From NCBI RefSeq assembly GCF_000741285.1, contig NZ_JGZE01000001.1, forward strand, positions 248,001 through 312,000: a stretch of 64,000 nt of DNA. The letters are read 5' to 3'. The stretch comes from Bifidobacterium mongoliense DSM 21395. Its GTDB lineage: Bacteria; Actinomycetota; Actinomycetes; Actinomycetales; Bifidobacteriaceae. The notes under the pieces were generated by a model, which worked only from the letters and a program-made list of their open reading frames with translations, was not told the DNA's origin and ran no database searches. The position numbers were made by a program, and so were the translations under genes. Below, piece after piece: positions 8,396-17,625 of the stretch. Each line of letters begins with the position of its first letter. Positions within the stretch are counted from its first letter, which is position 1.

Positions 8396-9825
8396 GCATG
8401 ATTTCAGACGGCAACCCCTCCGATCCCTATGTTGGCGAACCTCCCCGAGGGCAGGATGGTGATGCGGGCCCATGGCAGGCGCCGGTCGCCACGGGGCCCT
8501 TGCATGCGACGGTCGAGGTTCCCGGCAGCAAATCACTGTCCAATCGTTACCTCGTGCTGGCGGCGTTGGGTTCGCGTGCGGTGACGGTACGCGGCGTGTT
8601 ACGCTCCCGTGACACCGATCTCATGATGGAGGCGCTGAGGACCCTCGGTGCCGCGTGCGCGCCCTGCGATGGTGATCCCACCACCGTGCGGGTGACGCCG
8701 CCGGACCAGGGGGTCTTCACCGGTCGTGTGCACATCGATTGCGGCCTCGCCGGCACCGTGATGCGCTTCCTCCCCGGTCTGGCGCTGTTCGCCGATGGTC
8801 CCGTCTCCTTTGACGGGGATGCGCAGGCGTATCGACGCCCCATGCGCCCCGTACTCGACGGTCTCGAACAGCTCGGCGCCCGCGTCGATTACCTTGGCGA
8901 GCAGGGTTTCCTGCCGTTCACCATCACTCCGCCCTCCTCGATCACCGGTGACACCGTCGCCATCGATTCCTCGGGTTCGTCGCAGTTCGTCTCGGGGCTG
9001 CTGCTCATCGCATCGAGGCTTCCCCACGGCCTCTCGCTGCGGCATACCGGTGGAACGTTGCCCAGCATGCCCCATATCCGCATGACCATGCACGACATCG
9101 CGCTATGCGGGGGATCGGTTCGGATGCCGCAGGAGGGGGAGTGGATCGTGGGACACGGGGCATTGCAATTGCCCCAGGGCATCACGGTCGAGCCTGATCT
9201 GTCAAACGCCGCACCGTTCCTTGGCTCCGCACTCCTCGCGGGGGGTGGCGTGTCCGTGCCTCATTGGCCGTATCGCACCACGCAGCCGGGAGGCATGGTG
9301 CCCGATATCCTGGGGTCGATGGGTGCCCGCGTATGGCTTGACGACCACGAATGCACCGGGGACGATTCGTCGACGGCCACGGTGAGCGCACCGACGCCGC
9401 AGGCTTCGGGAGTGCTGCGGGTGTCCGGAACCGGTTCGATTCATGGGCTAGGTACGTACGATCTGTCGGCGGCGGGAGAGGTCGCGCCGACGATCGCAGC
9501 CCTGGCGGTGTTCGGCGACACTCCCACGACACTCGTCGGCATCGGCCATCTTCGTGGTCACGAAACCAATCGGCTGGCCGCCCTGGTCGATGAGATAAGA
9601 CGGATCGGAGGATCGGCCGAGGAACTCGAGGACGGCCTGTCGATCACCCCCGTGGATCATGCGTTGATGCGGCCCGCGACGATGAGGACCTATGCGGATC
9701 ATCGTATGGCCACGTTCGCCGCGATGATCGGCTTGCGGCTTGCCGGCACCACGGTGGAGAACATCGCCACAACGCGTAAGACGCTGCCCGATTTTCCCGG
9801 GATGTGGGCGGCGATGCTTGGCTGA
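8392..9825 (+). CDS. aroA: 3-phosphoshikimate 1-carboxyvinyltransferase (EPSP synthase)
   Basis: Sixth step of the shikimate pathway: joins phosphoenolpyruvate to shikimate-3-phosphate. The 477-residue protein has the N-terminal substrate loop VEVPGSKSLSNRYLVLAALG, DCGLAGTVMRFLPGLALF, IDSSGSSQFVSGLLL and, near the C-terminus, TYADHRMATFAAMIGLR, all family hallmarks. The first 35 residues are an extra, poorly conserved N-terminus. The ATG at 8392 is chosen because it overlaps the previous stop by 4 bases and has GGATGGGG just upstream; ATG 8371 has no such site. Its place at the end of an iron-uptake operon, apart from the other aro genes at 33-36 kb, is unusual. Confidence 0.93.
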   Translation: MSMISDGNPSDPYVGEPPRGQDGDAGPWQAPVATGPLHATVEVPGSKSLSNRYLVLAALGSRAVTVRGVLRSRDTDLMMEALRTLGAACAPCDGDPTTVRVTPPDQGVFTGRVHIDCGLAGTVMRFLPGLALFADGPVSFDGDAQAYRRPMRPVLDGLEQLGARVDYLGEQGFLPFTITPPSSITGDTVAIDSSGSSQFVSGLLLIASRLPHGLSLRHTGGTLPSMPHIRMTMHDIALCGGSVRMPQEGEWIVGHGALQLPQGITVEPDLSNAAPFLGSALLAGGGVSVPHWPYRTTQPGGMVPDILGSMGARVWLDDHECTGDDSSTATVSAPTPQASGVLRVSGTGSIHGLGTYDLSAAGEVAPTIAALAVFGDTPTTLVGIGHLRGHETNRLAALVDEIRRIGGSAEELEDGLSITPVDHALMRPATMRTYADHRMATFAAMIGLRLAGTTVENIATTRKTLPDFPGMWAAMLG

Positions 9826-9879
9826 GCCGTTGTTTCCCGCACGAGCGTCATCCCGTTGGAGCGTCGCTGCCGCACATGC

Positions 9880-9897
9880 GCCCTCCCGGAGGAGGGC
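9880..9897. terminator. Short GC hairpin between convergent aroA and MFS genes
   Basis: Perfect 7-bp stem GCCCTCC/GGAGGGC with a CGGA tetraloop, in the 97-base gap between two genes that face each other. No T-tract follows on either strand, so termination is plausible but not assured. Confidence 0.45.
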
Positions 9898-9922
9898 CCG
9901 TCCGGACTTCGATCGGTCGTGA

Positions 9923-11206
9923 TCAGTCCGGATATATTTGGCGGTACCAGGCCTTGCGGGTCGGGGAACCTGCCGTTCTGGGTCGTCTGCGTACCACGGA
10001 TTGCGCCAGGAAGGCGACGAAGATCATCGCGGGGAAAGCGGTGGCCACGAGGAATCCGTGGTGGAGGCTGTCGCCCAGGGCCTGGGCCGCGAAACCGACC
10101 ACGGCCGGCCCCATGGCATTGCCCATGTCATTGAACGCCGAGAACAGACCGAACATCTGCATCCCGCCGTGAGGCATATCGTCTGCCGCCAAGGCGAAGA
10201 CGCCGGGGGAGATGATCCCGACCGACCATCCGCCGATCGAAAAGGCGAGCAGGACGGCGATGGGTGTCGAGAGCAGGCCGATGAGCAGGAAGCTCACGCA
10301 GCACAACGCCGTGCTGACCAACAGGAAGCGCCGCAGGTCGATGCGGTGGCCGTAGCGCGTATAGAACAGCCGGGACACGCCCATCATCAGCGCGAAAGAC
10401 GCCGGCCCGACCAGATCGCCCAGACTCTTGCCCAGACCCAGGCTGGTCTCGGCGAACGACGACGCCCACTGACCCAGGGCCATCTCGCAGGCGCCTCCGC
10501 CCATGATCACGATGACGAAGACGTAGAACGCTTTCCTGCGGTGGAAGAGAACGACCGCCGTGCCGCCGTCCTGGGGCATGTCCTCGGCGACGTGCACCGG
10601 CAGCGGGGCACGCAGGAACATGACGGCGGATGCGAGCGGGACCAGCGCCCACAGGCCCGCCAACAGAGGCCATGCGGTGTGGCCGAAGAGCGCGAAGAAC
10701 GCGGTCGTGACAACGACCACGGCCACTTGGGCGAAGGAGTACGACGTGTGCAGGGCACTCATCGCACGGTCAGGGTGGGGTGTCGGCGTCCCCTGAACGA
10801 TCGGTGAGACCAGGACTTCGATGAGACCGCCGCCGACGGCGTATACGACCGTGGCCACGGTCAACGCCGGCATGGCATTGGCGGCGAAGAACACGGGCAC
10901 CAAGCCGAGTCCGCCGAGTCCCACGGCGCACATGGCGGTGGCGAACAGGATGCAGATGCGGTACCCGATGCGCTCGGCGTAGCGAGAGGCGATGAGATCC
11001 ATGATGAGCTGGGTGCCGAACAGCACCGAGATGAGGGTCGCGAGTTCGTTGAGATCGATGCCGAGCGTGGACTCGAAGGTGATGAAGAGCAACGGCGCGA
11101 AATTATTGGCGATCGCCTGGGCGGCATAGCCCATGTAACTGGCGTGCAGTGTACGTCTCGTCTCCGGTGAGGATGGTATGACTGAGGGCACAGGGCCTCG
11201 GTTCAT
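9923..11206 (-). CDS. Major facilitator superfamily transporter
   Basis: Predicted 12-helix transporter of 427 residues, substrate unknown. The first helix follows MGYAAQAIANNFAPLLFITFES. The helix 2-3 loop carries DLIASRYAERIGYR, a variant of the MFS motif A, and TRYGHRIDLRR repeats it in the second half. A long central loop (LRAPLPVHVAEDMPQDG) separates the two six-helix bundles. The ATG at 11206 has AGGAAGG 7 bases upstream. An inverted repeat lies in the promoter region, suggesting a dedicated repressor encoded elsewhere. Confidence 0.8.
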   Translation of the reverse strand: MNRGPVPSVIPSSPETRRTLHASYMGYAAQAIANNFAPLLFITFESTLGIDLNELATLISVLFGTQLIMDLIASRYAERIGYRICILFATAMCAVGLGGLGLVPVFFAANAMPALTVATVVYAVGGGLIEVLVSPIVQGTPTPHPDRAMSALHTSYSFAQVAVVVVTTAFFALFGHTAWPLLAGLWALVPLASAVMFLRAPLPVHVAEDMPQDGGTAVVLFHRRKAFYVFVIVIMGGGACEMALGQWASSFAETSLGLGKSLGDLVGPASFALMMGVSRLFYTRYGHRIDLRRFLLVSTALCCVSFLLIGLLSTPIAVLLAFSIGGWSVGIISPGVFALAADDMPHGGMQMFGLFSAFNDMGNAMGPAVVGFAAQALGDSLHHGFLVATAFPAMIFVAFLAQSVVRRRPRTAGSPTRKAWYRQIYPD

Positions 11207-11245
11207 GGCATCGCCTTCCTGATACGTGCATGATGCGGGCGAGTG

Positions 11246-11279
11246 ATACGATATGCGCCCCAGTGTAGCAATATCGTAT
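11246..11279 (-). promoter_or_regulatory. Operator-like inverted repeat upstream of the MFS gene
   Basis: ATACGATAT (11246-11254) and ATATCGTAT (11271-11279) form a perfect 9-bp inverted repeat with a 16-base spacer, centred about 56 bases upstream of the MFS start. On the minus strand it overlaps a possible promoter, TTGCTA then 17 bases then TATCAC. Such overlap is typical of a repressor operator. The regulator is not identified. Confidence 0.5.
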
Positions 11280-11312
11280 GGCCTGCGCCGGAGATGAACA
11301 CCGGGGACGGCA

Positions 11313-11366
11313 ATGGGGCGGTGCGGTCCCGTGAATCATACGATTCACGACATCACACCGCCCCAT
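11313..11366 (-). terminator. Nested hairpin downstream of ackA
   Basis: Outer stem ATGGGGCGGTG (11313-11323) pairs with CACCGCCCCAT (11356-11366), 11 bp perfect. It encloses a second perfect stem, GTGAATC/GATTCAC, with a 4-base loop (11331-11348). It lies 47 bases past the ackA stop and likely ends that transcript, insulating the MFS promoter. No strong T-run follows. Confidence 0.55.
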
Positions 11367-11413
11367 GGAGACGTCGGTGGCATGCGGTCGATCAGCCGAT
11401 CATGCGGCTGTGA

Positions 11414-12643
11414 TCAGCGGCTGAAGACGTTGCCGTAGGTGTCCTTGCCTTCGGCGGCGATGGCCGCGGACTTGCGGGCGATCGCCAGCTCCTCGTTGGT
11501 GGGGATGACGGCGACGGTGACTTTGCTGTCGGGGGCGGAGATGATGCGGGGCTCCTTGGAGCGGGTGTCGTTCTTCTGCTCGTCGAGCTTGACGCCGAAC
11601 GGCGCCAGCTTGTGGCAGACCATACGGCGGACGATCTCGTCGTTCTCGCCGACGCCGGCCGTGAAGGTCAGCACGTCGAGGCCGCCCATTTGGGCGGTGT
11701 AGTTGCCGATGTAGCCCACGATGCGGTGCACGTAGACGGCAAGGGCGAGTTTCGCGTCCTCGTTGCCTTCCGCGATGAGACGGTGGATCTCGCGCATGTC
11801 GCCGAACCCGGTCATGCCGGTGAGTCCGGAACGCTTGTTGAACAGCGTGTCGAGCTCATCGACGGTCAAATGCGCGTTACGGATGAGGTGGAAGACCACG
11901 GCGGGATCGATGTCGCCGGTGCGGCCGCCCATGACAAGGCCCTCAAGCGGGGTCAGGCCCATGGAGGTGTCGACGGGAACGCCGGAGATCTGGGCGGAGG
12001 CGGAGGCGCCGTTGCCGATGTGCAGGACGATCTGCTTGAGGCCTTCGGCGGGCTTGCCGACCACGCCGGGGACAACGGAGCCGATGAACTCATGCGAGGT
12101 GCCGTGCGCGCCGTAGCGGCGGATGTGGTACTTCTCCGCGATGTCCTTGTTCAGCGCATAGGTGCTGGCTTCCTTGGGCAGCTGGAAGAAGAATGAGGAG
12201 TCGAAGACGAAGACCTGCGGCACGTCGGGCAGCAGGGCGCGCATGACCTCGGCGCCCGTGGCTTCGGGGCCGTTGTGCAGCGGCGCGAGCACGGCGAGGT
12301 CCTTGACCTTGCCGATGGTCTTGTCGTTGACGAGCGCGGGCTTGGGGAATACCGCCCCGCCCTGCACGACGCGGTGGCCGACGGCCACGATGCCGGCGGT
12401 GTTGAGATTCGGGCCGTACTCCTCGAAGAGGCCGAGCACGCGCTTCAAGCCCTCTTCGTGGTCGTGGATCGGCTCGTTGAGCTCGTGCTTGGCACCCTGG
12501 TACTCGTGCTTGTAGTGTCCGTCGGTCGGTTCCCCGATCTTCTCGACGAGGCCAGAGGCCAGGCCTTCACCGGATTCGAGATCCACGAGCTGGTACTTGA
12601 TCGAACTTGATCCGGAATTAATGACAAGGACGGTTTTCGCCAT
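11414..12643 (-). CDS. ackA: Acetate kinase
   Basis: Converts acetyl phosphate and ADP to acetate and ATP, the final energy-yielding step of the bifid shunt. The 409-residue protein begins VLVINSGSSSIKYQL, the acetokinase signature. It also has GHRVVQGG, HNGPEATG, FDSSFFFQLP, RRYGAHGTSHEF, LHIGNGASA and DTSMGLTPLEGLVMGGRTGDIDP (read in parts), all on the catalytic path, plus TFTAGVGEN near the C-terminus. The ATG at 12643 is preferred over 12652 because GGAGG ends directly before 12652, but lies 9 bases before 12643. Next upstream on the same strand is pta; a terminator hairpin lies between them, so they may be separate transcripts. Confidence 0.97.
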   Translation of the reverse strand: MAKTVLVINSGSSSIKYQLVDLESGEGLASGLVEKIGEPTDGHYKHEYQGAKHELNEPIHDHEEGLKRVLGLFEEYGPNLNTAGIVAVGHRVVQGGAVFPKPALVNDKTIGKVKDLAVLAPLHNGPEATGAEVMRALLPDVPQVFVFDSSFFFQLPKEASTYALNKDIAEKYHIRRYGAHGTSHEFIGSVVPGVVGKPAEGLKQIVLHIGNGASASAQISGVPVDTSMGLTPLEGLVMGGRTGDIDPAVVFHLIRNAHLTVDELDTLFNKRSGLTGMTGFGDMREIHRLIAEGNEDAKLALAVYVHRIVGYIGNYTAQMGGLDVLTFTAGVGENDEIVRRMVCHKLAPFGVKLDEQKNDTRSKEPRIISAPDSKVTVAVIPTNEELAIARKSAAIAAEGKDTYGNVFSR

Positions 12644-12720
12644 TATCGGCATCCTCCATGTGTTGTTGTTCCGCGCAGATCCGCGCGGCTTCGCCCCCCA
12701 GATTACTCGTCAGCGGATAC

Positions 12721-12760
12721 AAAACCCCGCTGGGCTCGGGACTCGAGCGCAGCGGGGTTG
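12721..12760 (-). terminator. Rho-independent terminator after pta
   Basis: On the minus strand AACCCCGCT pairs with AGCGGGGTT (9 bp; halves at 12751-12759 and 12723-12731), followed by TTTTG. It sits 10-50 bases beyond the pta stop and before ackA, so much pta transcription should end here. Confidence 0.75.
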
Positions 12761-12768
12761 GTGGTGGG

Positions 12769-14448
12769 TCAGGCCTGGGCCGAAACGGCGGTGAGCGCCA
12801 CCGTATTGATGATGTCTTCGACCAGCGCCCCTCGCGACAGGTCGTTCACCGGTCGGTTGAGGCCCTGCAGCACCGGCCCGATGGCCAGGGCTCCGGAGGA
12901 TCGTTGCACCGCCTTGTATCCGATGTTGCCGGCGCTCAGGTCGGGAAACACGAAGACATTGACGTGTCCGGCCACATCGTTGCCCCGGGCCTTGGCCGCT
13001 GCGACCGTCGGGGACCATGCCGCGTCGAACTGGATCGGTCCCACGACCGGCAGTTCGGGCTCGCGTTCGTGTACGAGGCGGGTGGCCTCCTCCATGAGAT
13101 CAACGTCCGGTCCCTTGCCCGAGCCCAGGGTGGAATAGGAGAGCATGCCCACACGGGGCTCGAGTCCGAAGGCGCGTGCGGTGTGCGCGGATTGCAGGGC
13201 GATCTCGGCGAGCTGACGGGCATCGGGATTGAGGTTGATCGCGCAGTCGGCGAACAATGCCACGTGGTCGGGGAAGCACATGAGGAAGGCGCCCGAGACC
13301 AGGGTGGCGTCGGGTTTCGTTTTTATCACCTGCAGGGCCGGGCGCACCGTGTTGGCCGTGGAGTTGACCGAACCGGAGACCAGGCCATCGGCTTTGCCCA
13401 TGACCACCAGCATGGTGCCGAAGTAGCTCGGGTCCTTGAGCTGGGCAAGCGCCTGCTCGTAGGTCATGCCCTTCTTGGCCCGCAGCTCGCATAGCTTCCG
13501 CGCCATGGGTTCGAGTACGCTCCGGTCCTCCATGGATTGGAATTGCGCGCGGTCGAGGGTGTTGAGACCCAGGGATTGCGCATGGGGGAGCAACGTCTCG
13601 CGGTCGCCCACGATGATGAGATCGACGATGTCACGGGCAAGCAGATAGTCGGCGGCGCGCAGGATGCGGTCCTCGGAGCCTTCGGGCAACACGATGGTCT
13701 TGCGGTCGGCCTTGGCCTTGCGCAGGAGGCTGTGCTGGAAGTCATAGGGCGTGACGTGTGACGTCGGCCTTACCTTGAGGGCCGCAAGCACCTGCGCTTC
13801 CGGGGCGGCGTCGTCGAAGGCCCGCATGGCCCGTTCGCCGGCCTTAGGGTCATCCTCATCAGGGAAGGCGACCTTATCGACGGTCCAGACCGGCACAGGG
13901 GAATCGGCGAGGGCCCGTTTGGCGTCAGCGGCCTTGGTACCCGTGCAGCCGGTCACGAACACGCCCACGACCTGCGATCCGGCCTGCTCGATGACGGTGG
14001 TGCAGGAATCGACGGTGGCCTTGACCTCGTCGCCGTCGCGCGGGATGGTGCATACGGCGAGGAAGACGGGGGACTGAAGGTCGGCGGCTATCTGGGCGTT
14101 GAGCGTGAACCCCTGGGGGTCATAGACATTGGAGTGGTCGGACCCGACGATGACCATCCGATCGGTGCCGGCCGACTCCCTCGCCACGTCATAGGCCGCG
14201 ACGATGTCGGCTCGTGCGCATTGGCCGTCGCGCCTGGCCCTCTTGGGGCATACTCCGCGTGTCGTGGAAGGGTCCTGACCGGCTCCGGCCGTGTCGAGCA
14301 GGAGTCCGGTGAAGGTCTCCCTGCGGCAGGCGATGGGGCGGAAGACACCGGTCGGACCCTGTTTCGACAGGGTCCGCAGCACGCCATAGGCCACGACATT
14401 GCGGCCGTTGCCGCCCTCGGGACTGGCGATGAATACGGATTGGGTCAT
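12769..14448 (-). CDS. pta: Phosphate acetyltransferase
   Basis: Interconverts acetyl phosphate and acetyl-CoA. The 559-residue protein is the two-domain type. An N-terminal BioD/DRTGG-like regulatory half (SVFIASPEGGNGRNVVAYGV, IVGSDHSNVYDPQGFTLN) is followed by the catalytic PTA half from about residue 235 (FQHSLLRKAKADRKTIVLPEG, DPSYFGTMLVVMGKADGLVSG, ANTVRPALQVIKT, GMLSYSTLGSGKGPDVD, NVFVFPDLSAGNIGYKAVQR). The frame is open upstream to 14586, but the ATG at 14448 has AAAGGAG about 8 bases before it. It lies between ackA and xfp, linking phosphoketolase-made acetyl phosphate to acetyl-CoA. Confidence 0.96.
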   Translation of the reverse strand: MTQSVFIASPEGGNGRNVVAYGVLRTLSKQGPTGVFRPIACRRETFTGLLLDTAGAGQDPSTTRGVCPKRARRDGQCARADIVAAYDVARESAGTDRMVIVGSDHSNVYDPQGFTLNAQIAADLQSPVFLAVCTIPRDGDEVKATVDSCTTVIEQAGSQVVGVFVTGCTGTKAADAKRALADSPVPVWTVDKVAFPDEDDPKAGERAMRAFDDAAPEAQVLAALKVRPTSHVTPYDFQHSLLRKAKADRKTIVLPEGSEDRILRAADYLLARDIVDLIIVGDRETLLPHAQSLGLNTLDRAQFQSMEDRSVLEPMARKLCELRAKKGMTYEQALAQLKDPSYFGTMLVVMGKADGLVSGSVNSTANTVRPALQVIKTKPDATLVSGAFLMCFPDHVALFADCAINLNPDARQLAEIALQSAHTARAFGLEPRVGMLSYSTLGSGKGPDVDLMEEATRLVHEREPELPVVGPIQFDAAWSPTVAAAKARGNDVAGHVNVFVFPDLSAGNIGYKAVQRSSGALAIGPVLQGLNRPVNDLSRGALVEDIINTVALTAVSAQA

Positions 14449-14592
14449 GATGGTTACTCCTTTGTGCACTGACACGACGATGTGAGTCCAGGTGTTGTCT
14501 GAAACCTCGACCATTGTAGACGTCTTCCGTGAAGCAGTGTGTCGCGTGTGGGCGGAATCTCGGCGCTTTGGCGCAACCGAGCGCATATGACG

Positions 14593-14625
14593 AAGCGGGG
14601 CACCTGCACTGCAGATGCCCCGCTT
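14593..14625 (-). terminator. Hairpin downstream of xfp
   Basis: Perfect 10-bp stem AAGCGGGGCA/TGCCCCGCTT with a 13-base loop, 64 bases past the xfp stop and upstream of pta. A weak T-rich stretch (TTCGTCAT) follows on the minus strand. Probably terminates or trims the very abundant xfp mRNA. Confidence 0.65.
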
Positions 14626-14688
14626 GCTTCACCATGAGATTCCCCGAGGGGATTCGTCACGATGCACCACTATCGGTTACAACGTGGA

Positions 14689-17166
14689 TTACTCGTTGTC
14701 GCCTGCGGTCGCAGCGGTCGCGGTGACCGCTCCGGCCTTGTCGGACTTCACGCCGTGCCACAGCCAATCGGTGTAGTCGGGGTGATCGTAGCCCTTGTCG
14801 ACGGCGAACTGGAACGCTTCCTTGCGGAAGGCCTCCAGCTTGTCGATGTCGGCGGCGTACTTGTCCTTGTCGACCATGCGCAGTGCCTCGGCGGTCAGCG
14901 CGTAGCGATCCATGTCGTTGACGCGGACCATGTCGTACGGCGTGGTCGTGGAGCCCTGCTCCTTGTAGCCGTGAACGTTGAAGTTATCGTGGTTCGGGCG
15001 ATCGTAGATCAGGCCACGCACGTCATGCGCGTAGGAGTGATAGGCGAAGAGGACGGGCTTGTCGGCGGTGAACAGATCGCTGAACTCGGCGTCGGACAGG
15101 GCCTCGTCATTCTCCTTGGCGGACTGCAGCTTGAGCAGATCCACCACGTTGACGACCTTGAACTTGATGCCGAAGGCGCTCAGCTTGTCGGCGGCGGCCA
15201 TGATCTCCTGGGTGGGGACATCGCCGGCGCAGGCCAGGACGACCTGTACGTCGTCGTTGTTGTCCGTGTTGGAGGCCCAGGTCCACTCGGCGGCACCCTT
15301 ATCGAGTTCCGCGCGAGCCTCGTCGAGCGTCAGCCACGTCGCAGCGGGCTGCTTGCCCGCGATGATCGCGTTGATCTCGTTCGTGGACTTGTAGCAACGC
15401 TCCGTGACGGCCAGCAGCATGTTCGCATCCACGGGGAAGTAGATGTTCACGACGTGATCGTTGTTGAAGGTCTTGTTGAGCAGCACCGAGGTGACGCCCG
15501 GGTCCTGGTGGGAGAAGCCGTTGTGGTCCTGGCGCCAGACGTGCGAGGAGACCAGCAGGTTCACCGAGGAGATCGGCTTGCGCCACGGAATCTCGCGCAC
15601 GGTGGCCTCAAGCCACTTCGCATGCTGGTTGAGCATGGAGTCGATGACGTGCACGAAGGACTCGTAGGAGCTCCACACGCCGTGACGACCGGTGAGCAGG
15701 TAGCCCTCGAGGAAGCCTTCCATCTGATGCTCGGAAAGCTGCTCGGTGACCTGGCCGGTGACGGCCATGTGCTCGTCGACCTGAGCCGACAGATAGCCGG
15801 CGTCCCACTGCTTGTTCGTCACTTCGTACGCGGCGGCGAGACGGTTGGATGCGGTCTCGTCAGGTCCGAAGATGCGGAACGAATCAGGGTTGAGCTTGAT
15901 GACGTCGCGGGTGTAGACACCCATGCGACGCGTCGCCTCGAGCTGACCCCAGCCGTGGCCGTACTCCTTGACCTCGTTGACCTCGTAATCCTCGAGCTTC
16001 GGGAGCTTGAGGTCCTCGCGGATGCGACCGCCGTTGGCGTTCGGGTTCTCGCCGATGCGCAGCTCGCCCTCGGGCATGAAGCTGGTGACCTCGGGCTTGA
16101 TGGAACCGTCGGCGGCGAAGAGCTCTTCGGGCTTGTAGCTCTCAAGCCAGTGCTTGAGCACCTCGAAGTGGGCCTCGGTGTCGCGGGCGGAGGCCAGCGG
16201 CACCTGATGGGCGCGCCAGGAGCCCTCGGTCTTCTTGCCGTCGATGTACTTCGGGCAGGTCCAGCCCTTGGGGGTGCGGAAGATGATCATCGGGTAGAAC
16301 GGACGGGTCATGTCGTCGGTCTGAGCCTGCGCCTTGATGTCGCAGATCTCGTCGAAGATGCTCTCGAACAAGTCGGCGAAACGACGGTGGATCGACAGGT
16401 GATCCTCGTTGTCGAATCCGGCGACGAATTCGTAGGGCTCGTAGCCCATGCCGTGGAAGAAGTCGTGCAGCTCTTCGTCGGAGATGCGCGACAGGATCGA
16501 CGGGTTGGCGATCTTGTAGCCGTTGAGGTGCAGGATCGGCAGCACGATGCCGTCGGTGCGTGGGTTCACGAGCTTGTTGGACTGCCAGCCGGTGGCCAGC
16601 GGGCCGGTCTCGGCTTCGCCGTCACCGACGATGGCCGGGACGAAGAGGCTCGGGTTGTTCATCACGGCGCCATAGGCGTGGGAGAGCGCGTAACCGAGCT
16701 CGCCGCCCTCGTGGATCGATCCCGGGGTTTCGGGAGCGAAGTGGGAGGGGATGCCGCCCGGGTACGAGAACTGACGGAAGAACTTCTGCAGTCCGGCCTC
16801 GTCCTTGGTGATCTTCGGGTAGTACTCGGTGTACGTGCCGTCCAGGTAGGACTGCGCGGTGCCGGCGGGGCCGCCGTGGCCCGGTCCCATGATGATCACG
16901 GTGTTCTGCTTGTGAGCGGCGATGAGGTGGTTGATGTGCCCCAGCAGGAAGTTCAGGCCCGGAGTGGTGCCCCAGTGCCCGACCAACCGGTGCTTCACGT
17001 TGTCGCGGGTGAACGGCTCCTTCATCAGAGGGTTGCTGCGAAGATAAATCTGGCCGATCGAGAGGTAATTGGCTGCGCGCCAATACTTATCGATACCTTC
17101 AAGAGTCTCCTCGGATACCGGCTCATCGAGCTTCGTCCAAGGGGTGCCAATAACAGGACTCGTCAT
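14689..17166 (-). CDS. xfp: Xylulose-5-phosphate/fructose-6-phosphate phosphoketolase
   Basis: Thiamine diphosphate enzyme that cleaves fructose-6-phosphate or xylulose-5-phosphate with phosphate to acetyl phosphate, the hallmark of the bifid shunt. The 825-residue length is standard. Visible motifs: [73 protein letters not shown], the TPP-binding [19 protein letters not shown], and later [19 protein letters not shown]. The ATG at 17166 follows a duplicated CAGGAGTA, the nearer copy giving AGGAG 5-8 bases upstream. It diverges from guaA and lies upstream of pta and ackA, so the acetate-forming enzymes are together. Confidence 0.98.
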   Translation of the reverse strand: MTSPVIGTPWTKLDEPVSEETLEGIDKYWRAANYLSIGQIYLRSNPLMKEPFTRDNVKHRLVGHWGTTPGLNFLLGHINHLIAAHKQNTVIIMGPGHGGPAGTAQSYLDGTYTEYYPKITKDEAGLQKFFRQFSYPGGIPSHFAPETPGSIHEGGELGYALSHAYGAVMNNPSLFVPAIVGDGEAETGPLATGWQSNKLVNPRTDGIVLPILHLNGYKIANPSILSRISDEELHDFFHGMGYEPYEFVAGFDNEDHLSIHRRFADLFESIFDEICDIKAQAQTDDMTRPFYPMIIFRTPKGWTCPKYIDGKKTEGSWRAHQVPLASARDTEAHFEVLKHWLESYKPEELFAADGSIKPEVTSFMPEGELRIGENPNANGGRIREDLKLPKLEDYEVNEVKEYGHGWGQLEATRRMGVYTRDVIKLNPDSFRIFGPDETASNRLAAAYEVTNKQWDAGYLSAQVDEHMAVTGQVTEQLSEHQMEGFLEGYLLTGRHGVWSSYESFVHVIDSMLNQHAKWLEATVREIPWRKPISSVNLLVSSHVWRQDHNGFSHQDPGVTSVLLNKTFNNDHVVNIYFPVDANMLLAVTERCYKSTNEINAIIAGKQPAATWLTLDEARAELDKGAAEWTWASNTDNNDDVQVVLACAGDVPTQEIMAAADKLSAFGIKFKVVNVVDLLKLQSAKENDEALSDAEFSDLFTADKPVLFAYHSYAHDVRGLIYDRPNHDNFNVHGYKEQGSTTTPYDMVRVNDMDRYALTAEALRMVDKDKYAADIDKLEAFRKEAFQFAVDKGYDHPDYTDWLWHGVKSDKAGAVTATAATAGDNE

Positions 17167-17625
17167 ATGTACTCCTGTACTCCTGCACTAGTGTGCGATT
17201 GATTATTTACTTTAGGCATAGAACCGTGGGACCCTTACGAATCCGTGGGTTTCATGCCCAATCGTGCTCAATCCTAACCGAGGTGCCTGACCTTTGGAAG
17301 TTTTTTTTGCATCTGTGTGAGTAATTGTGTTCATTATCTTGCATTTTGTTACTTTTACTGGGTCCTCCTGTGCACACTTCGGACCGTCACCGGCATGCCG
17401 GAAATACCCGGATGGCAACGATATGCCCGCTATCACGCCAATCCGCCACGTTCGTTTTGACGCAAAATCGCGCGGCGTGTTGTTCGCCCTCATGTTCGGT
17501 TTCGTGAGGCCGACGGCTCCGGTGCCGGACAGCGGAGCCCCGGACCGATGCCGTGGACGTTTGTCGGCTTATCTGGACACAATGGTCGTGTCTCGCATAC
17601 CTCTACAACTCAAGGGAGAACAGCT
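17167..17625. promoter_or_regulatory. Divergent xfp/guaA control region
   Basis: This 459-base gap is clearly more AT-rich than its surroundings between about 17195 and 17360, and contains a run of eight T at about 17301-17308. It should hold the strong xfp promoter (minus strand) and the guaA promoter. I cannot fix the -10/-35 elements with confidence. CCCACGG occurs twice within about 25 bases near 17228 and 17250. No gene is supported in it. Confidence 0.5.

Noticed and set aside
12658-13494. Plus-strand open frame opposite pta.
   Set aside because: Antisense shadow of the phosphotransacetylase gene with no domain or ribosome-binding site.
14662-17202. A plus-strand open frame of 846 codons opposite xfp.
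   Set aside because: Exactly shadows the phosphoketolase gene; the translation is low-complexity Val/Gly/Asp with no recognisable domain.
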